Shown piece by piece: positions 11,769-23,177 of a stretch of 64,000 bases of DNA. This stretch comes from Trichosphaerium sp. ATCC 40318 (taxonomy: Eukaryota; Discosea; Flabellinia; Trichosidae), in assembly GCA_038496445.1 (NCBI GenBank), contig JALMLS010000321.1, positions 124,001-188,000 on the forward strand. The letters are read 5' to 3'. The position numbers and the translations under genes were made by a program. The notes below the pieces were generated by a model, which saw nothing but the letters and a program-made list of their open reading frames with translations, was not told the DNA's origin and did not search any database. The stretch's first letter is position 1. The number at the start of each line of letters is the position of its first letter.

Positions 11769-12224
11769 TTAGCCGTAATATCTATAGTATCTTGCTTTTT
11801 CTCTTCTTAGTTGTTCTTGCCTTTTCTTTTCTTGCTCTATTCTCCTTAGTTTATCTTTATACTCCAGGATTGTATTACAGAACTTGGACGAAGATAACAA
11901 GTCATTCCAAATAACACAAACTTTTCTGACATTTGATATTTCTCTTGCATCAAAGTCATCAAAGATAATCAAAAATACTTCCAGAGGTAGAGGGCTTTCA
12001 GTTGAATATGATGGTATACCCTTACCTGACCATGAAGGAACCCATTTTTGTTGAAATTGAGGTGATGGCGTGTACTTTGGGATGACATTATTTATAGGAG
12101 CAATTATATCCATTATCTCTGTTGTATTTTCTTTAAAAATAATATCTTTCACTATCGTTACTGTTCTCTTTGATATTGTTATTGCTGTTTCTATACACAA
12201 AGGCTTTATTTCATTATTGTACAT
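11769..12224 (-). CDS. F-box protein with basic C-terminal helix
   Basis: A 151-residue frame starting at an ATG at 12224. Residues about 78-120 form an F-box-like segment (SPLPLEVFLIIFDDFDAREI, then a short helix with VCVIWNDLL). F-box proteins bind SKP1 and bring targets to an SCF ubiquitin ligase; no substrate-binding domain is visible here. The C-terminus is a charged helix (KDKLRRIEQEKKRQEQLRREK) ending in Tyr/Arg-rich YYRYYG. The N-terminal 70 residues are Ile/Thr-rich and unrecognised. It could also be the 3' part of the gene upstream (12330-13060), but a stop codon lies between and I found no convincing splice. Confidence 0.55.
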   Translation of the reverse strand: MYNNEIKPLCIETAITISKRTVTIVKDIIFKENTTEIMDIIAPINNVIPKYTPSPQFQQKWVPSWSGKGIPSYSTESPLPLEVFLIIFDDFDAREISNVRKVCVIWNDLLSSSKFCNTILEYKDKLRRIEQEKKRQEQLRREKARYYRYYG

Positions 12225-12329
12225 TTCTCTAAATACTTATAAGATCAAACAAACTTTTTCTGGAGGGGAAGGCATTATGCCAAGATTAAAAAAAAAACAA
12301 CAGCTTGAATGAATTTTAAAGGTTGTTTT

Positions 12330-13060
12330 GGGTTTGCTTACTTGTGCTCTGGTGATAGCTTTGCAAGAATTTTTTTTGCTCGTCTATTGTCATTACTGAA
12401 ACATGCATAAGAAACAAGTGTTTGAAGATTTCCTCTGGAAATATTCGTCAAGTTCTATGCACGCAAGGGATGTTAAGAAAAAAAAAATCATGTAATTCAA
12501 AAACGCTACAACTTATTTACCTTGAACTTGTTACACTCAACAACATATTTTCCTGAGTTTACAGTGAATGATCGTGCTCTAGTATGAAATAAGGGTTTAC
12601 AAACATAAAAAAAATTAGAGAACGTGCACTTTGTGCTACGCTCTGTAGAGTGTTAACTGAAAAAAGAAGTTGATTTGATTTTCTCACACTTTGTTCTTTA
12701 ACTCGTTTACTGTCAATTTGACTCCCTTATACTTATAACGCCCTGCTATATCCATCAAAGCTTTCGTTATAGGTTTGTCCACTTTACATGGAAATCCAAA
12801 AGCAGCAGAACCGCGTACTGACTCAAATGTTCTGCTTGAAATCAAAAAACATGTTGAGTCAATATGTTGTAATAGAGCTCTTTTTATAGCATTAAACTCG
12901 CTGTTAAGTGCTGGATAATGTAATATTTTGTTCTGGAAAGTATTTTCACGCTTGTATCTCATCAATTGCCAGACAAAAAGAGGATATATTTTGCTTGCAG
13001 TGTCATAAAGTTCTTTCCATTTTTGTCTTATAAAAATAAACCTATCACGTGATTCGTTAT
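12330..13060 (-). CDS. Orphan protein, several exons
   Basis: Not recognised. The main exon (about 13055-12688) encodes a helical stretch including KWKELYDTASKIYPLFVWQL, RTFESVRGSAAFGFP and ALMDIAGRYKYKGVKLTVNE. Splice-consistent downstream exons encode ARSFTVNSGKYVVECNKFK and NISRGNLQTLVSYACFSND, ending in KLSPEHK. The protein looks globular, with no signal peptide, membrane segment or repeats. The start is uncertain: an in-frame ATG at 12962 or an exon further upstream. It lies between an F-box gene and another orphan on the same strand, with no common theme that I can see. Confidence 0.4.
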
Positions 13061-13077
13061 TCTCTGTTCTTTTTATA

Positions 13078-13874
13078 ATATAACCTTAGGTACATAAGAT
13101 AGATATTGACGTATAACATTTGTTTCAAGCGCACCTTTGAGCGGTGAAGCAAACGCGAAATTTGTTGGATCTTTTTCGTGTGGAAGTTTTATGTTGACGC
13201 CAAGAGCTTCACTGGCATCGTGTAATATAAAAGATGACACCTCTTGTCCCTTACTATTGATAAGATCTGTCAAACCAATACCTAAAATCACGTGGGTTTC
13301 TAAGCTTACAAGTAAAGCAAAATGAAAAACAAACCAAACGTACCTTGGATTTTGTTTTGGAAAACGCTGAATGTCTGGTTTGAGATTATTTCTATTATGT
13401 ATGAATACCCTTGTTTCATCGACGCTACGTTCGCGTTTTGTTCTAACCATTCTTTAGCCCATTTGGCAGGCTCTGATGTAAAACTATCACACGCCCAAAC
13501 ATAGACCTTGTTATTAATTGTGAACGCAATACCAGTTTCACCTAAGCGTATTAGCTTAATTTAACGGTTTTTTGGCGTATACAATCATATTTTGGTACTA
13601 CAGTGTAAGAATTGGTACTAAACAACGCTGGGATATCTTCTTGAGTTATTTCTATGGCCTCTGGTATTGTTGATTGTGCGATGAGATTATATTCGCCGTC
13701 AAGTACCAAATAACCGTCAAAGTACGTATCATCACTTTCTTTTGCGTTAGGACCCTTTGAAAATACCCTCAGGTTATTTTCTACGTCATCTTCTACACAA
13801 ACGACGCGCAAGCTGTCAACAGCGCCTGAAATATGTTCTTTCAATTCTTCAGGCGTTTTATAGTATTGTTGCAT
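13078..13874 (-). CDS. Orphan protein of about 230 residues
   Basis: Not recognised. It starts at an ATG at 13874 (MQQYYKTPEELKEHIS) and has three exons; the second begins GETGIAFTINNKVYVWACDS and the third GIGLTDLINSKGQEVSSF. The last exon ends in SYVPKVIL and a stop. The 5' splice of the second exon is GTACGT, and the second intron contains CACGTG. Composition is that of a soluble globular protein, rich in Asp/Glu near the N-terminus. The first exon-exon join (about 13535-13565) is short and not fully resolved. Confidence 0.5.
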
Positions 13875-14241
13875 TGTTAATGATAAGCTGGAAAGACTGT
13901 AGCAATTCAACGAAAGCCGTTTGTTCAATTTGTTACTGCTTGTTTTGTGTTGAAACTGTTTTGTAAGGGCTCATATACTGCAAGTACTCTCAATAAAAGC
14001 ATGTGTAGCATAAAATGTGCACAAATAGAATAAAACATGCAGTAAGTTGTCTCAAAGCTGGTTAACTCACGCAATAGAAACCTTAGGCGTAGAGCTCTCT
14101 TATGGCAATTATTCCAGCCTGCTTAAGATTAAACTTTGACTTTTCCAGTTGCACGCAGCTCCAGTACGATTTTTCTTATCAGCTACATTCAGAGTGGTGG
14201 CATACTTACTTTCGGCGATTTCTACGTAACAATAGTCCAAA
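13875..14241. promoter_or_regulatory. Divergent intergenic region
   Basis: About 370 bp between divergently transcribed genes, which should contain both promoters. No RNA gene or repeat is seen. Short overlapping frames at 14102-14318 look like chance. Confidence 0.35.
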
Positions 14242-15436
14242 ATGGGTTTCCTGTGGCCAAAAAGTATGGGATACCGTATTTTATGTGTTTTCATAGTGCT
14301 AAACGCATTAATGTTCACTATTCAACTATTCCAACTTTCAACCAACACTACTGAAGTGTTTGGTGTTGAAAAAACGGGTATTGTAAAGTATTTAAAAAAA
14401 AGGCCAGAGTATGTACAGCTTTTTACAAAAATCTTTACGCGCGAACCAGTTGGGACTTGTTTACTGGATGAATGCTATACACTAGATATTTTGGAAGATA
14501 TGGCCTACCTTTACCACGGCGAGGAGCTACTGGAAACAGAGGTACGTTGCACGCGAGGATTTTTCTTTTTTTTTTTTTTTTTTTTTGGATTTCTTCGTAT
14601 CCTTGTTTGACTTTTTCCGTTATAGAAGATACCTCCCTACGGATGGCATAACTCTCAGAATGCCGCTCTTGTATTTGCTCTTTCGTACCTTCGTAAGATT
14701 CTACCACAGAATGCTAAGTTATTCGTTGTTGAAGATGATATGACATACTGTGATTCTCTTCAATTGCGAGATTTTCATATCGAACAGGCTCTTGAGCACT
14801 GCTTTTCTGTTTCTTATGGACTTGGGTTTTCTGGTCTTGTTCTGGTACCATCTAGACTTGAACCTTATATCAAGCTTCTTAATGAAAGCGCACAACCTGT
14901 CAGTGATACAAATCCAGAATCACTTCAATGTGATCAAATATTGGGAAGAAATTTCGTAAGTTGTCTCTTCTATTACAATTACTTCAGCCATACACATACG
15001 AAAAAGTCTAGTTTCAAAACAGAAGGTCATGGAGGATATAGTAAGTACAAATTCAGCTTCATCCCCACAATTTTGTTCTTGGCATGGTGTAAAAGCTTCA
15101 AAGGAAAAAAAGATACTTTTTTTTTTTTTTGCATTCACAGAATCGTTTCAGTTTGTCTGTTGTAGTTCCCTTTTGTCTAGTTTGGATTTTATTATTTGCT
15201 CCGCCTTTAATGTTTTATAAAGAAAGCGGTTTCACTAATTATCTTTTACTTTAGTACCATGTGGACACAGAGTAGAGCGGGGAAAAAAAATGTTTTGCGA
15301 ATGTTTTGATAATGATTTGAAGAACAAGGACTCTCCATGCAATTCTCTTTATTTTGCAGATAGGTGGGACAGGGTACCTTTTAATTTTATAAAGGAAAAA
15401 ACAAACCTTGCACTTTGTTCTGAAGGAGCGACTTAA
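14242..15436 (+). CDS. Type II membrane glycosyltransferase-like protein
   Basis: Starts at an ATG at 14242 with a short basic cytosolic end and one membrane segment (about residues 12-30, GYRILCVFIVLNALMF), typical of Golgi type II enzymes. The lumenal part continues over a GTACGT-type intron holding a long T tract (14530-14625). The second exon reads IPPYGWHNSQNAALVFALSY and then KLFVVEDDMTYCDS. The EDD after a hydrophobic strand resembles the metal-binding EDD of GnT-I (GT13) type transferases, so a nucleotide-sugar transferase is my best guess. The Cys-rich last exon (CGHRVERGKKMFCECFDND) ends at a TAA at 15434-15436. The acceptor sugar is unknown. The family is not certain; the middle introns (about 14953-15005 and 15040-15255) follow splice signals only. 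Confidence 0.5.
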
Positions 15437-15854
15437 AGTTTAAATAACAATGCTCCAATTGCTTGCAAAAAATTTAAATAAAATCCGACGATATCACGTG
15501 GGTACTATGAACACTGTTCGTAATAAACTTATCAAGCGTAACGATGGTGTACAAGAATTATAAAACTATTTCATTGTAACCACGTGGTTTGTGGCGTTTC
15601 TCTGTGACTTTCAACAGTGTTTCATAGCAATTTAAATTTTGAAAGGATCCTTACGTACTCACCGAGTATTTTCCGTACTCACCCAGTATTTTTACTACTT
15701 CACGTCTCACCAGTACACTATTCGGAGTTTGGCCATGGGTTTTCGGCAACAAGGCGAAAAACTAGGCAAGACCTTATTAGGACAACTTATCCAAAGTTGG
15801 TTAAATTCCATTTGCAGAGACATGTACATGGCGAAGGTAGTACTTAGGTCGAGA
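15437..15854. other. Intergenic stretch with repeated CACGTG
   Basis: About 420 bp. It has CACGTG at about 15494 and 15581 and a small direct repeat, 'tactcacc' twice near 15656-15685. Overlapping plus-strand frames (15617-15938) do not show family signatures. It should carry the promoter of the downstream surface protein. Confidence 0.35.
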
Positions 15855-18301
15855 ATGGCTATTCTAGTGATCATTACGATGCTATGTGTTCAAAGTACTG
15901 TAGAAAGAGTGTTTTTGAGAGAAATGCTAACAAAATGAGTCTAGACACGTTAACTATGTTCGCTGATCCACAAATGAATGTTTTTATGGATACCTTGGCG
16001 TTAGTAGACAATACATCACCTATTGAGATAACAGAAGTATCTATTTCGCTCGGAGAGCCTGTAGGCTTTGGTTTTACTTATTTTTACGCAATTGCAAGCA
16101 AACTCAACTCAGGAGATCTAAATAGTATTTCTGTGGGTGCAGTATCACGGGAAGGTACAGTATACAGCTAATATGGCGAATAGCTTACTAAATAAGCCTA
16201 ATATACCTAAATAATGTCGATCTAGCGTTTTTGCAAGGTAATACAACAGGAGTTGTCATCTCTGAGGCAGTATTGCCTGCTATTGAGTTTGATAAAACGA
16301 AAGCGCTATTAGTTTATTTGGAGTCAGTAAGCAACCAAGTTTATTATCGCTTTGTTACTAGGGATGCGCAAGGGGTAACTTTTCTTCACAAAAATTTATT
16401 TTTGATCATTACTTGTTTTGTCGATTTTTTGATGTCATTACTGTTTTGTCGATTTTTCTTTGCTTTGAGACGGTTCTCTGAGTATTTTTCGTAGGTTTCT
16501 ATGACAAACGCTTTACCTTTATTTGAAACTGCAAGTGGAAATCCAGAAATATACATAACATGTGATCCACATGGTATGTTTTTAACAACGTTTTTTATCG
16601 CTTTTCTTATTTTTTTCTTTTTTTAACATGTGACTACCAAGCACCTGGTGATACTTTCATGGTAAATATTGACGACCAAACATCAACTCATATATTCCAC
16701 TTCAATAAGGATGTACCCACTAGTATTCCATGGGGAGGAGGTACGTACTAACATCAAGAAAGCAATACGAAAAAAAGTTGAAAACAAAACCAACAAATGA
16801 TTAGCTGGAGGCAATAGTCAAAGGTTGGTAGCGCTAGACTCTGATTATTGTTTTCTCAAAGGTATCGGATATCCAAGTAGGGATGTCGATATTTTCATTG
16901 CAAATTCTAGTGCCAGTGTACACACAAACTTTATTTTTCTTCGAAAAGAAACTAGTCGTATCTTTGTTTGGTAATTTTGTTTTTAGTTGTCATTTAATAC
17001 CTACACTGAACAGATACCTCCTGCATTTTACTCTTCTGTAACAACAGAAATATACGTATCAGATAACAATGATGGATTCTATCACTTTGTTATTGATGTT
17101 GGAGTACCAAAAATATGCATTTTTCCAACAAACTGCAGTTTTTTTGATGTTCCACCAGGTGTTATAGTCTTCGCCAGATGCAGTGCTCATCCAGCATTTG
17201 ATTTTGGAATATTAAATGATGTTGCTGATATTGTGTATCTACCTACAACAATAAGATTTGAGTTTGTAGCTGTTGTGGCGAACAAAGCAGGATCAATCTA
17301 CATAATCGCTTATGATCAGAATACTAGTACTTATAACCAGACTGAAGCTATACTTGTTCCTCGCGCAGGGACTTTAGTCGGTATAACAAATATAAAGGTG
17401 TATTTTGATACAGGTTCATGTGTACTCACCGTACGTGGGTAAAGGCCATTTTTTGGGTGACTCCCAAAACTTCAAACTTCAATCATATACGTTTGTTTGC
17501 TTGTCTCAGTCTTTCTTTTTATAGGTTATCGCTTTCCTCAATGATACAACTTCTGCTATTGCATTTTATGATCAATCTCTTGGATTATGGGAATGTCCAC
17601 GTGCGTGTCAAAAACTATCTTTAAGAACCAAAAAAAAAACCCGCCAAACATTCATTGTTTTAATGATTCTTTTGTTTGTAGCGCCTCCACCAACCACTTT
17701 ATCGCCTACACCTACGCCTACGACAGTATCACCCACAATATCACCAACACAAACACCTGTGTTTGTTGTTGATACAACAGTACCTATCATTATAACGACA
17801 TTACCTGTTTTTATACCAGGTTCTACTGTTGGCAATATAACTATAATTTATCAAGACCAATTAATACCTCCTACTATTATAAACGGATGTCTTGATGATT
17901 TAGAAATCATAGAGATTATGATACAGAATGATACATTACTTGAAGAGTTAATTCAAAACGGAAATTTCACATTACTTGAATTCCAAGAAATTTGTTCAAA
18001 CGTGGATGTAGAAGTTATACTAACAACACCAAATAATGGTAAATGCAAGCTTGACGTAAGTCAAGTAGCATCGAAACTTGTAGTATTATTTGGAGACTCA
18101 TGTGCAATTGGACAAGAGGAAAAAGACGACGATTCAAATTTAATTATATACTACATTGTTGCAGGAGTTATTGCTTTTGTTGTAGCTTGTATTGCTGCTT
18201 TAGCATGGGTGCTTACTATAAAGTACAGAAGAGCTATGAATCAGAAGAAATTTAAAGAGCGTATGAAATCTGTTAAGGTAGCAACAGCATACACAACATA
18301 A
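15855..18301 (+). CDS. Type I membrane surface protein with Pro/Thr-rich stalk
   Basis: Not recognised as a family. A hydrophobic leader (MAILVIITMLCVQST) is the likely start at 15855, although its frame does not join cleanly to the first long exon (about 15934-16154, ITEVSISLGEPVGFGF), so the 5' end is uncertain. The ectodomain is built of Val/Thr/Asn-rich beta-strand-like exons with several Cys (CIFPTNCSFF) and possible N-glycosylation sites. A Pro/Thr/Ser stalk follows (PPPTTLSPTPTPTTVSPT), then a 100-residue Cys-containing domain, one membrane segment (IIYYIVAGVIAFVVACIAAL, about 18145-18205) and a short basic tail (KYRRAMNQKKFKER). It is probably a cell-surface receptor or adhesin-like protein. 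The stop at 18299-18301 is clear. Confidence 0.65.
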
Positions 18302-18564
18302 GAACAAAATAATAAATAAAAATAAAGTTCCCAAGATTAACTAATGTACAGTTTCATGGCCGATATTGAACGGTCTATCAAAGGCCTATAGATGTGTAAA
18401 GCCGCTCAAAACTTGAATAATGCAGTACACATTTTTGCATTAACATTGTTTTGTGCACGTGACAACAAACCACGAGAGCTGGATTTCAGGAACGACATTG
18501 TAGCACAACGGGTTTTACTTTTGTTGAAAAAAACCCGAGAACTACAATCAAAAGCAACCACAGC

Positions 18565-21500
18565 ATGTCAAAGTCGGAGAAGATTATTCTAATGGTAGCT
18601 GAGAAGCCTATGATAGCAAGGGCTATCTCAATGATTCTTTCCAAGGGACAGGTTAGGAGGGTAAACGTGTTTAACGCGTATAACGCTGTAGTAGATGGAA
18701 ACACACCCTGGGAAACCACAGTCAGCTCCTCCAGTGTTTTTATTCAGAGCTAAGTACCAAGGCCGCCCTGCATTGTATAAAGGTATTGAGCGTATAATTT
18801 ACGTGGTTTAACGCTGTAATAGTCAGTAGTACATTTGGGCATGTTTATAAGACCGAATTCGCAAAGGGAGAGCATCAAAATTGGGCGTTAGATCAAGTAC
18901 GCAGTGATTTAACGCGGCCAATAGTAAAAAAGCGCCAAACACCCTAAACTGTCTTAAACTTATACAAAACGCTTACAGAAACTACTATTTGATGCTCCTA
19001 TACATAAAGTCCCTTCAGAAGGGAAAGGAAAACAATGTGCAATGAATTTGCAGAATCTGGCACGAGGAGCATCAGTGTAAGCTATTTAACCCTCAAAATC
19101 CATCAACAGCGAAAAAACAAAACCCCTCAACGACATTTGAAGATTGTTTCCTCCAAAATCTAAAGTTTTGGACTAGGTTGGTCTTATGGCTCGATTGTGA
19201 TAGGGAGGGTGAGAATATTTGCTTTGAGGTTACTCAAAATACGAACCCTAAGATGTCTAAGCCATTTAAAGTTCTTAGAGCAAAGTTTTCATGTACGCAA
19301 CTTTGCAATGTGTCACATTTTTCATTCACTGATTTCTACCTGTCAAACTTTTTTTCTTTTTTTGCGTTTTTTTTTCATTCATGCTCATGCTTTGTTTTAG
19401 CTATTACAGAAAAAGATGTTAATCATGCAATGGCTAATTTGGTAAAACCAGATAAAAATCAATCACTTGCTGTTGATGCACGACAAGAAATCGACCTGAA
19501 AATAGGATGTGCATTTACTAGGTTCCAAACACGTTATTTTCATCAAAAATACGCCAACCTGGATTCACAGTGTATCAGTTATGTACGTTAATTATCTTGA
19601 TTTTGTAAAAGACCGTACCAGACAGTATCACCCCAAAACACTCTAATCGCACATGATAGGGACCTTGTCAAATCCCAACACTTTGGTTTTGTGTTGATCA
19701 ACACGACAAGATACTCAACTTTCAACGTATGTCTTCATCCATCCTCTGTCCAAGCTCCATTTTATTAACTTCTTATAGCACGAAAATACTATGTAGTATC
19801 AGTCACTGTTTCAAAGAAGGTACATAGATAGTACACTGTCTGTTTTTACAAAGCTCAAGTCTTTTTTTTTTTCTCTTTTTTTTTTTTTGGCATTGCAGAA
19901 TTTATCCGCTTTCTCAACTTGTTTAATAGGGCTTGTATTCTGAACTTTCTAGAAAAAATGCCAAGAGGATGTTTCATCGCCCAAAAGCAGAAGAATTGAA
20001 AAAGAAGTTATCAGCAATACCTTTCGCAACGTAACTTTTAAAATGTTTTTATTTTATTTTATGTACTGTTGACAAACACTTTGTTCTTTTAGTGTTGTTG
20101 ACATTAAGACTCAAAAAAAGAAGAAAGATAGACCTGTTCCTCTGAATACTGTTAAACTACTTCAAATAGCATCATCAAACCTTGGTATAGGTCCACACGA
20201 GACAATGCAATACGCAGAGAAACTATATACTGCGTATGTGTTTTTACTTTGTTTTAACACATTATTAATCAACATGCACTAGGGGTTACATCAGTTATCC
20301 TAGAACAGAAAGGTACGCACAAGATAAATAATATTCTTTTCAAACTACGTGTCTTTATTGAGCGACAAGCCCAATTTGTTTTCAACAGTGTTTGTATTGT
20401 ATTTCTTTCGAAAATATCCAAAAATAGTTTTCTGATACTGAACGGCTCTAACAGTTACACAAATTAGTACCAAATACCCTGATAGTTTTGATTTCAATAC
20501 ACCTCTACAACATTTCGCAAGAACAAATGTGTGGGGTAAATACGTAAGTCAGTCAAACAAGAACAATGAGGTTGTACTAATATGAAAAAAACCGCTAGGT
20601 TTCAAAGCTATTACAGGATGGCGTCAAAGGTAATAATAAAGGCAAAGATATGGGTGATCACCCACCTATTACCCCAATGTCACTTGCATCTCCATCTGAT
20701 CTAGCACCTCTGAGTTGGAAGATTTATGAGTACATTGTCAGTCATTTTATTGGTTCTCTTTCACAGCCTTGTTTCTATGAACATGCTGAAGTAACATTCG
20801 CTGTTGGTGATCAAAACTTTTCCTTCACAAGTACGTTTAATAACAACGCCTATGCTATAAAGGCGATACACAAAAAAGAAATAGTACAAGGCTGTACATG
20901 TACAGTTTCACTGAAAACAACACTTGGTTTTGGTTTTTTTTTCGTATTCTTTGACGACTTTTGTTTGCATTCTCATTTGATGTTTAGAGGAAAGTCTCAT
21001 ATCTCCTGGATTTACTGAAATTATGCACTGGCTTGCTCCAGTATATAAAACAAGTATGCCACTTGAAAAAGGAGAGAAAGTTAAAATTGGAGCTATAAAT
21101 CTCAATGAGAAAATGACACAACCTCCACCTCATTTATCCGAAAGTGAGCTTATTTCACTCATGGAAAAAAATCAGATTGGTAAGCATACCCTCAGGATAG
21201 TTTTTTGTGATTATTAAGCTTCTATGTATAGGCACTGATGCCTCAATACCTACCCATATTGAGAATATTTGCAAGAGGAATTATGTTTATGTTGATAAAC
21301 AGTATCGTCGCCTTATACCTACAAAATTAGGCGTTTGCTTGATTCATGGATACCAACGCATTGATAAAGATATAGTTTCGCCTAAATTAAGATCAGAGAT
21401 TGAAGGAGAGATTGATAAAATTGCAAACGGAAAGGAGAAAAAACATGAAGTTGTTAATCGTTTTTTGGATTTATTTAAAGAAAAGTTTATTAACTTTGTT

Positions 21501-22659
21501 GCCAAGGTAATAATACACTTTTTCATTATCACGTGCTTATCACGTGATTTTATTTTATAGATTGAAGGTATGGATGTGCTATTTTCAGATTCTTTCTCTA
21601 CGTTTGAGCAGGTGGGCGTTGATAACAAGATAAAACCTCAATGTGGTAGATGGTGAGTTAGTTTAGTTTTTTCTGTGCTCTAACTGTTACTTCTTTAGTA
21701 GAAAGTATATGAAACTCATCCTGAAACAACCATATAGATTATATTGCAGTGTATGTGAGGAAACCTATTCATTACCTACGAAACGTTACATGAAAATAAG
21801 AGTACGTTATTAGCAAAGCAAGCTTATATCGCTAAACAACAAAATTTTTTTAGATGATATCAAATCAAAGATGTCCTCTTGATGGTTTTGAACTAATGGT
21901 TTGTACTGATAAGAATGGAAAAGCTTTTACAGTATGTCCTTATTGCTATAATAATCCTACGTTACCTGGAATGGAACCGCGTACGCTCAAACAAAAATGG
22001 CGGTAAATGTTTGTTTAACTTGTTTACAGAAAAAGGATGCTTTGCTTGCCCTAAGGAAGATTGCAAGTTCAGTGGGTCTAACATAACTCTGGGTGCATGT
22101 ACAGTTTGTGATTTTGGCGCGCTAATGGCTGCACCGAATAACAGACCAAGACTTGATTGTCATGCATGTAACCATGCTATAGTATTCAAAAAAGAAGCTC
22201 AAAGTACGTTAAAAGCAAATGCAAAAAAAACTAATGGATAAACTTCAGAACTCACAATAGAGGGCACGTGTGATAGGTGCCAAGGAAAACTATTAACTAT
22301 ACAACTCGCCCGCGAGAAGGGAGCTTCAGCTCCTAAAACTATAACTGCGTGCTTCATGTGTGATGACGATCTGACTGAGCTAATGTACCTTACTTTTTTT
22401 TTTCTCACTAAATATTTTTTTTAATTCGTTTTAACAAAATGACAGTGAGGTTCCACAACGTGGAAGACGAGGTCGTGGTAGAGGTAGGGGAAGAGGTCGC
22501 GGTAGAAGAAAAGGTCGTGGTCGAGGAAGAGGAAGAGGGTCTTCAAGAGGAGGAAGTAATTCTCGTGGTGGAAGAGGCGGACGAGGGGGAAAAGGAGGTA
22601 GGGGAGGTAGGGGTGGCCGAGGTCGTGGCTCTCGCGGTCGTGGCCGAGGTCGTAATTGA
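18565..22659 (+). CDS. TOP3B: DNA topoisomerase III beta
   Basis: Type IA topoisomerase of the TOP3B subclass, which relaxes negatively supercoiled DNA and also acts on RNA. The TOPRIM start is seen (LMVAEKPMIARAISMIL, exon 1), then YQGRPALYK, LWLDCDREGENICFEV (acidic metal site, about 19180), VDARQEIDLKIGCAFTRFQT, GYISYPRTE at about 20285-20310 (which holds the catalytic Tyr), GDHPPITPMSLASP, and GTDASIPTHIENICKRNYV (about 21230). Cys-rich zinc-ribbon repeats follow (CPLDGFEL, CPYCYN, CDRCQGK). The C-terminus is an RGG tail (about 22450-22656) like animal TOP3B, where that tail binds RNA and TDRD3. About 20 exons; several introns have long T tracts or GTACG donors. The first exon-exon join (about 18720-18740) is not resolved in frame. 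Confidence 0.92.
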
Positions 22660-23177
22660 TATTTTTTGTAATGATGTTTTGTCTATTTATCACGTGTTGC
22701 TTATTGCACAAAAAATCACGTGAGCTTGTACACAAAAATGAGAAGAAAACAAACAAAAAAAAAGGAAATAAAAAAAAATCTTTAACGCACAAAAAAAAAA
22801 ATAGGTTTGATCGTCAAATTCCTCTTGTTCGCCCTAATCACTTTTTGTTATTTAGTTTAGTATCTGACATACAACTGGACTTGTCAAGTCAAGATAAAGT
22901 TCCAATATCTTAAGACCTTAGTACATAAAAGGGTCAAAAAGTTCAAATTGGTAAAACGGGTTTAAAAAAAAAACGTGCGCAACAACAAGTTTTTTACACG
23001 CGAAAAGTATTGTTTAACTGAAGTAATAGCCGTGTTTTTTTTGTTTACCAATAAGCACATGACGCATTCGATCAAATAATATACATACAAAACAACAGAT
23101 ATCGCAACAACAGCGCAACAAACCAAAAACCCAAAAAACCAACAAAAAAAAAAAAATTATTTCATAAAACAATACAA
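22660..23177. other. Intergenic stretch, A/T tract rich
   Basis: About 520 bp after TOP3B. It starts with two CACGTG palindromes (22690 and 22717) just after the stop codon, then many A and T runs and CA-rich DNA near 23090. Part is probably the TOP3B 3' UTR. No gene is seen. Confidence 0.35.

Noticed and set aside
14102-14354. Overlapping short frames on both strands before the glycosyltransferase-like gene
   Set aside because: They overlap one another and the first exon, which is itself supported by a membrane segment and splice sites.
14560-14590. Long T tract in the glycosyltransferase-like gene as a possible frameshift site
   Set aside because: It falls inside an intron with a clear donor and acceptor, like other T tracts near 3' splice sites here.
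22439-22723. A plus-strand acidic frame (VVVEVGEEVAVEE...) over the TOP3B RGG tail
   Set aside because: It is an off-frame reading of GGT-CGT-type codons that encode Arg/Gly. It does not splice in frame with other exons and has no family match.
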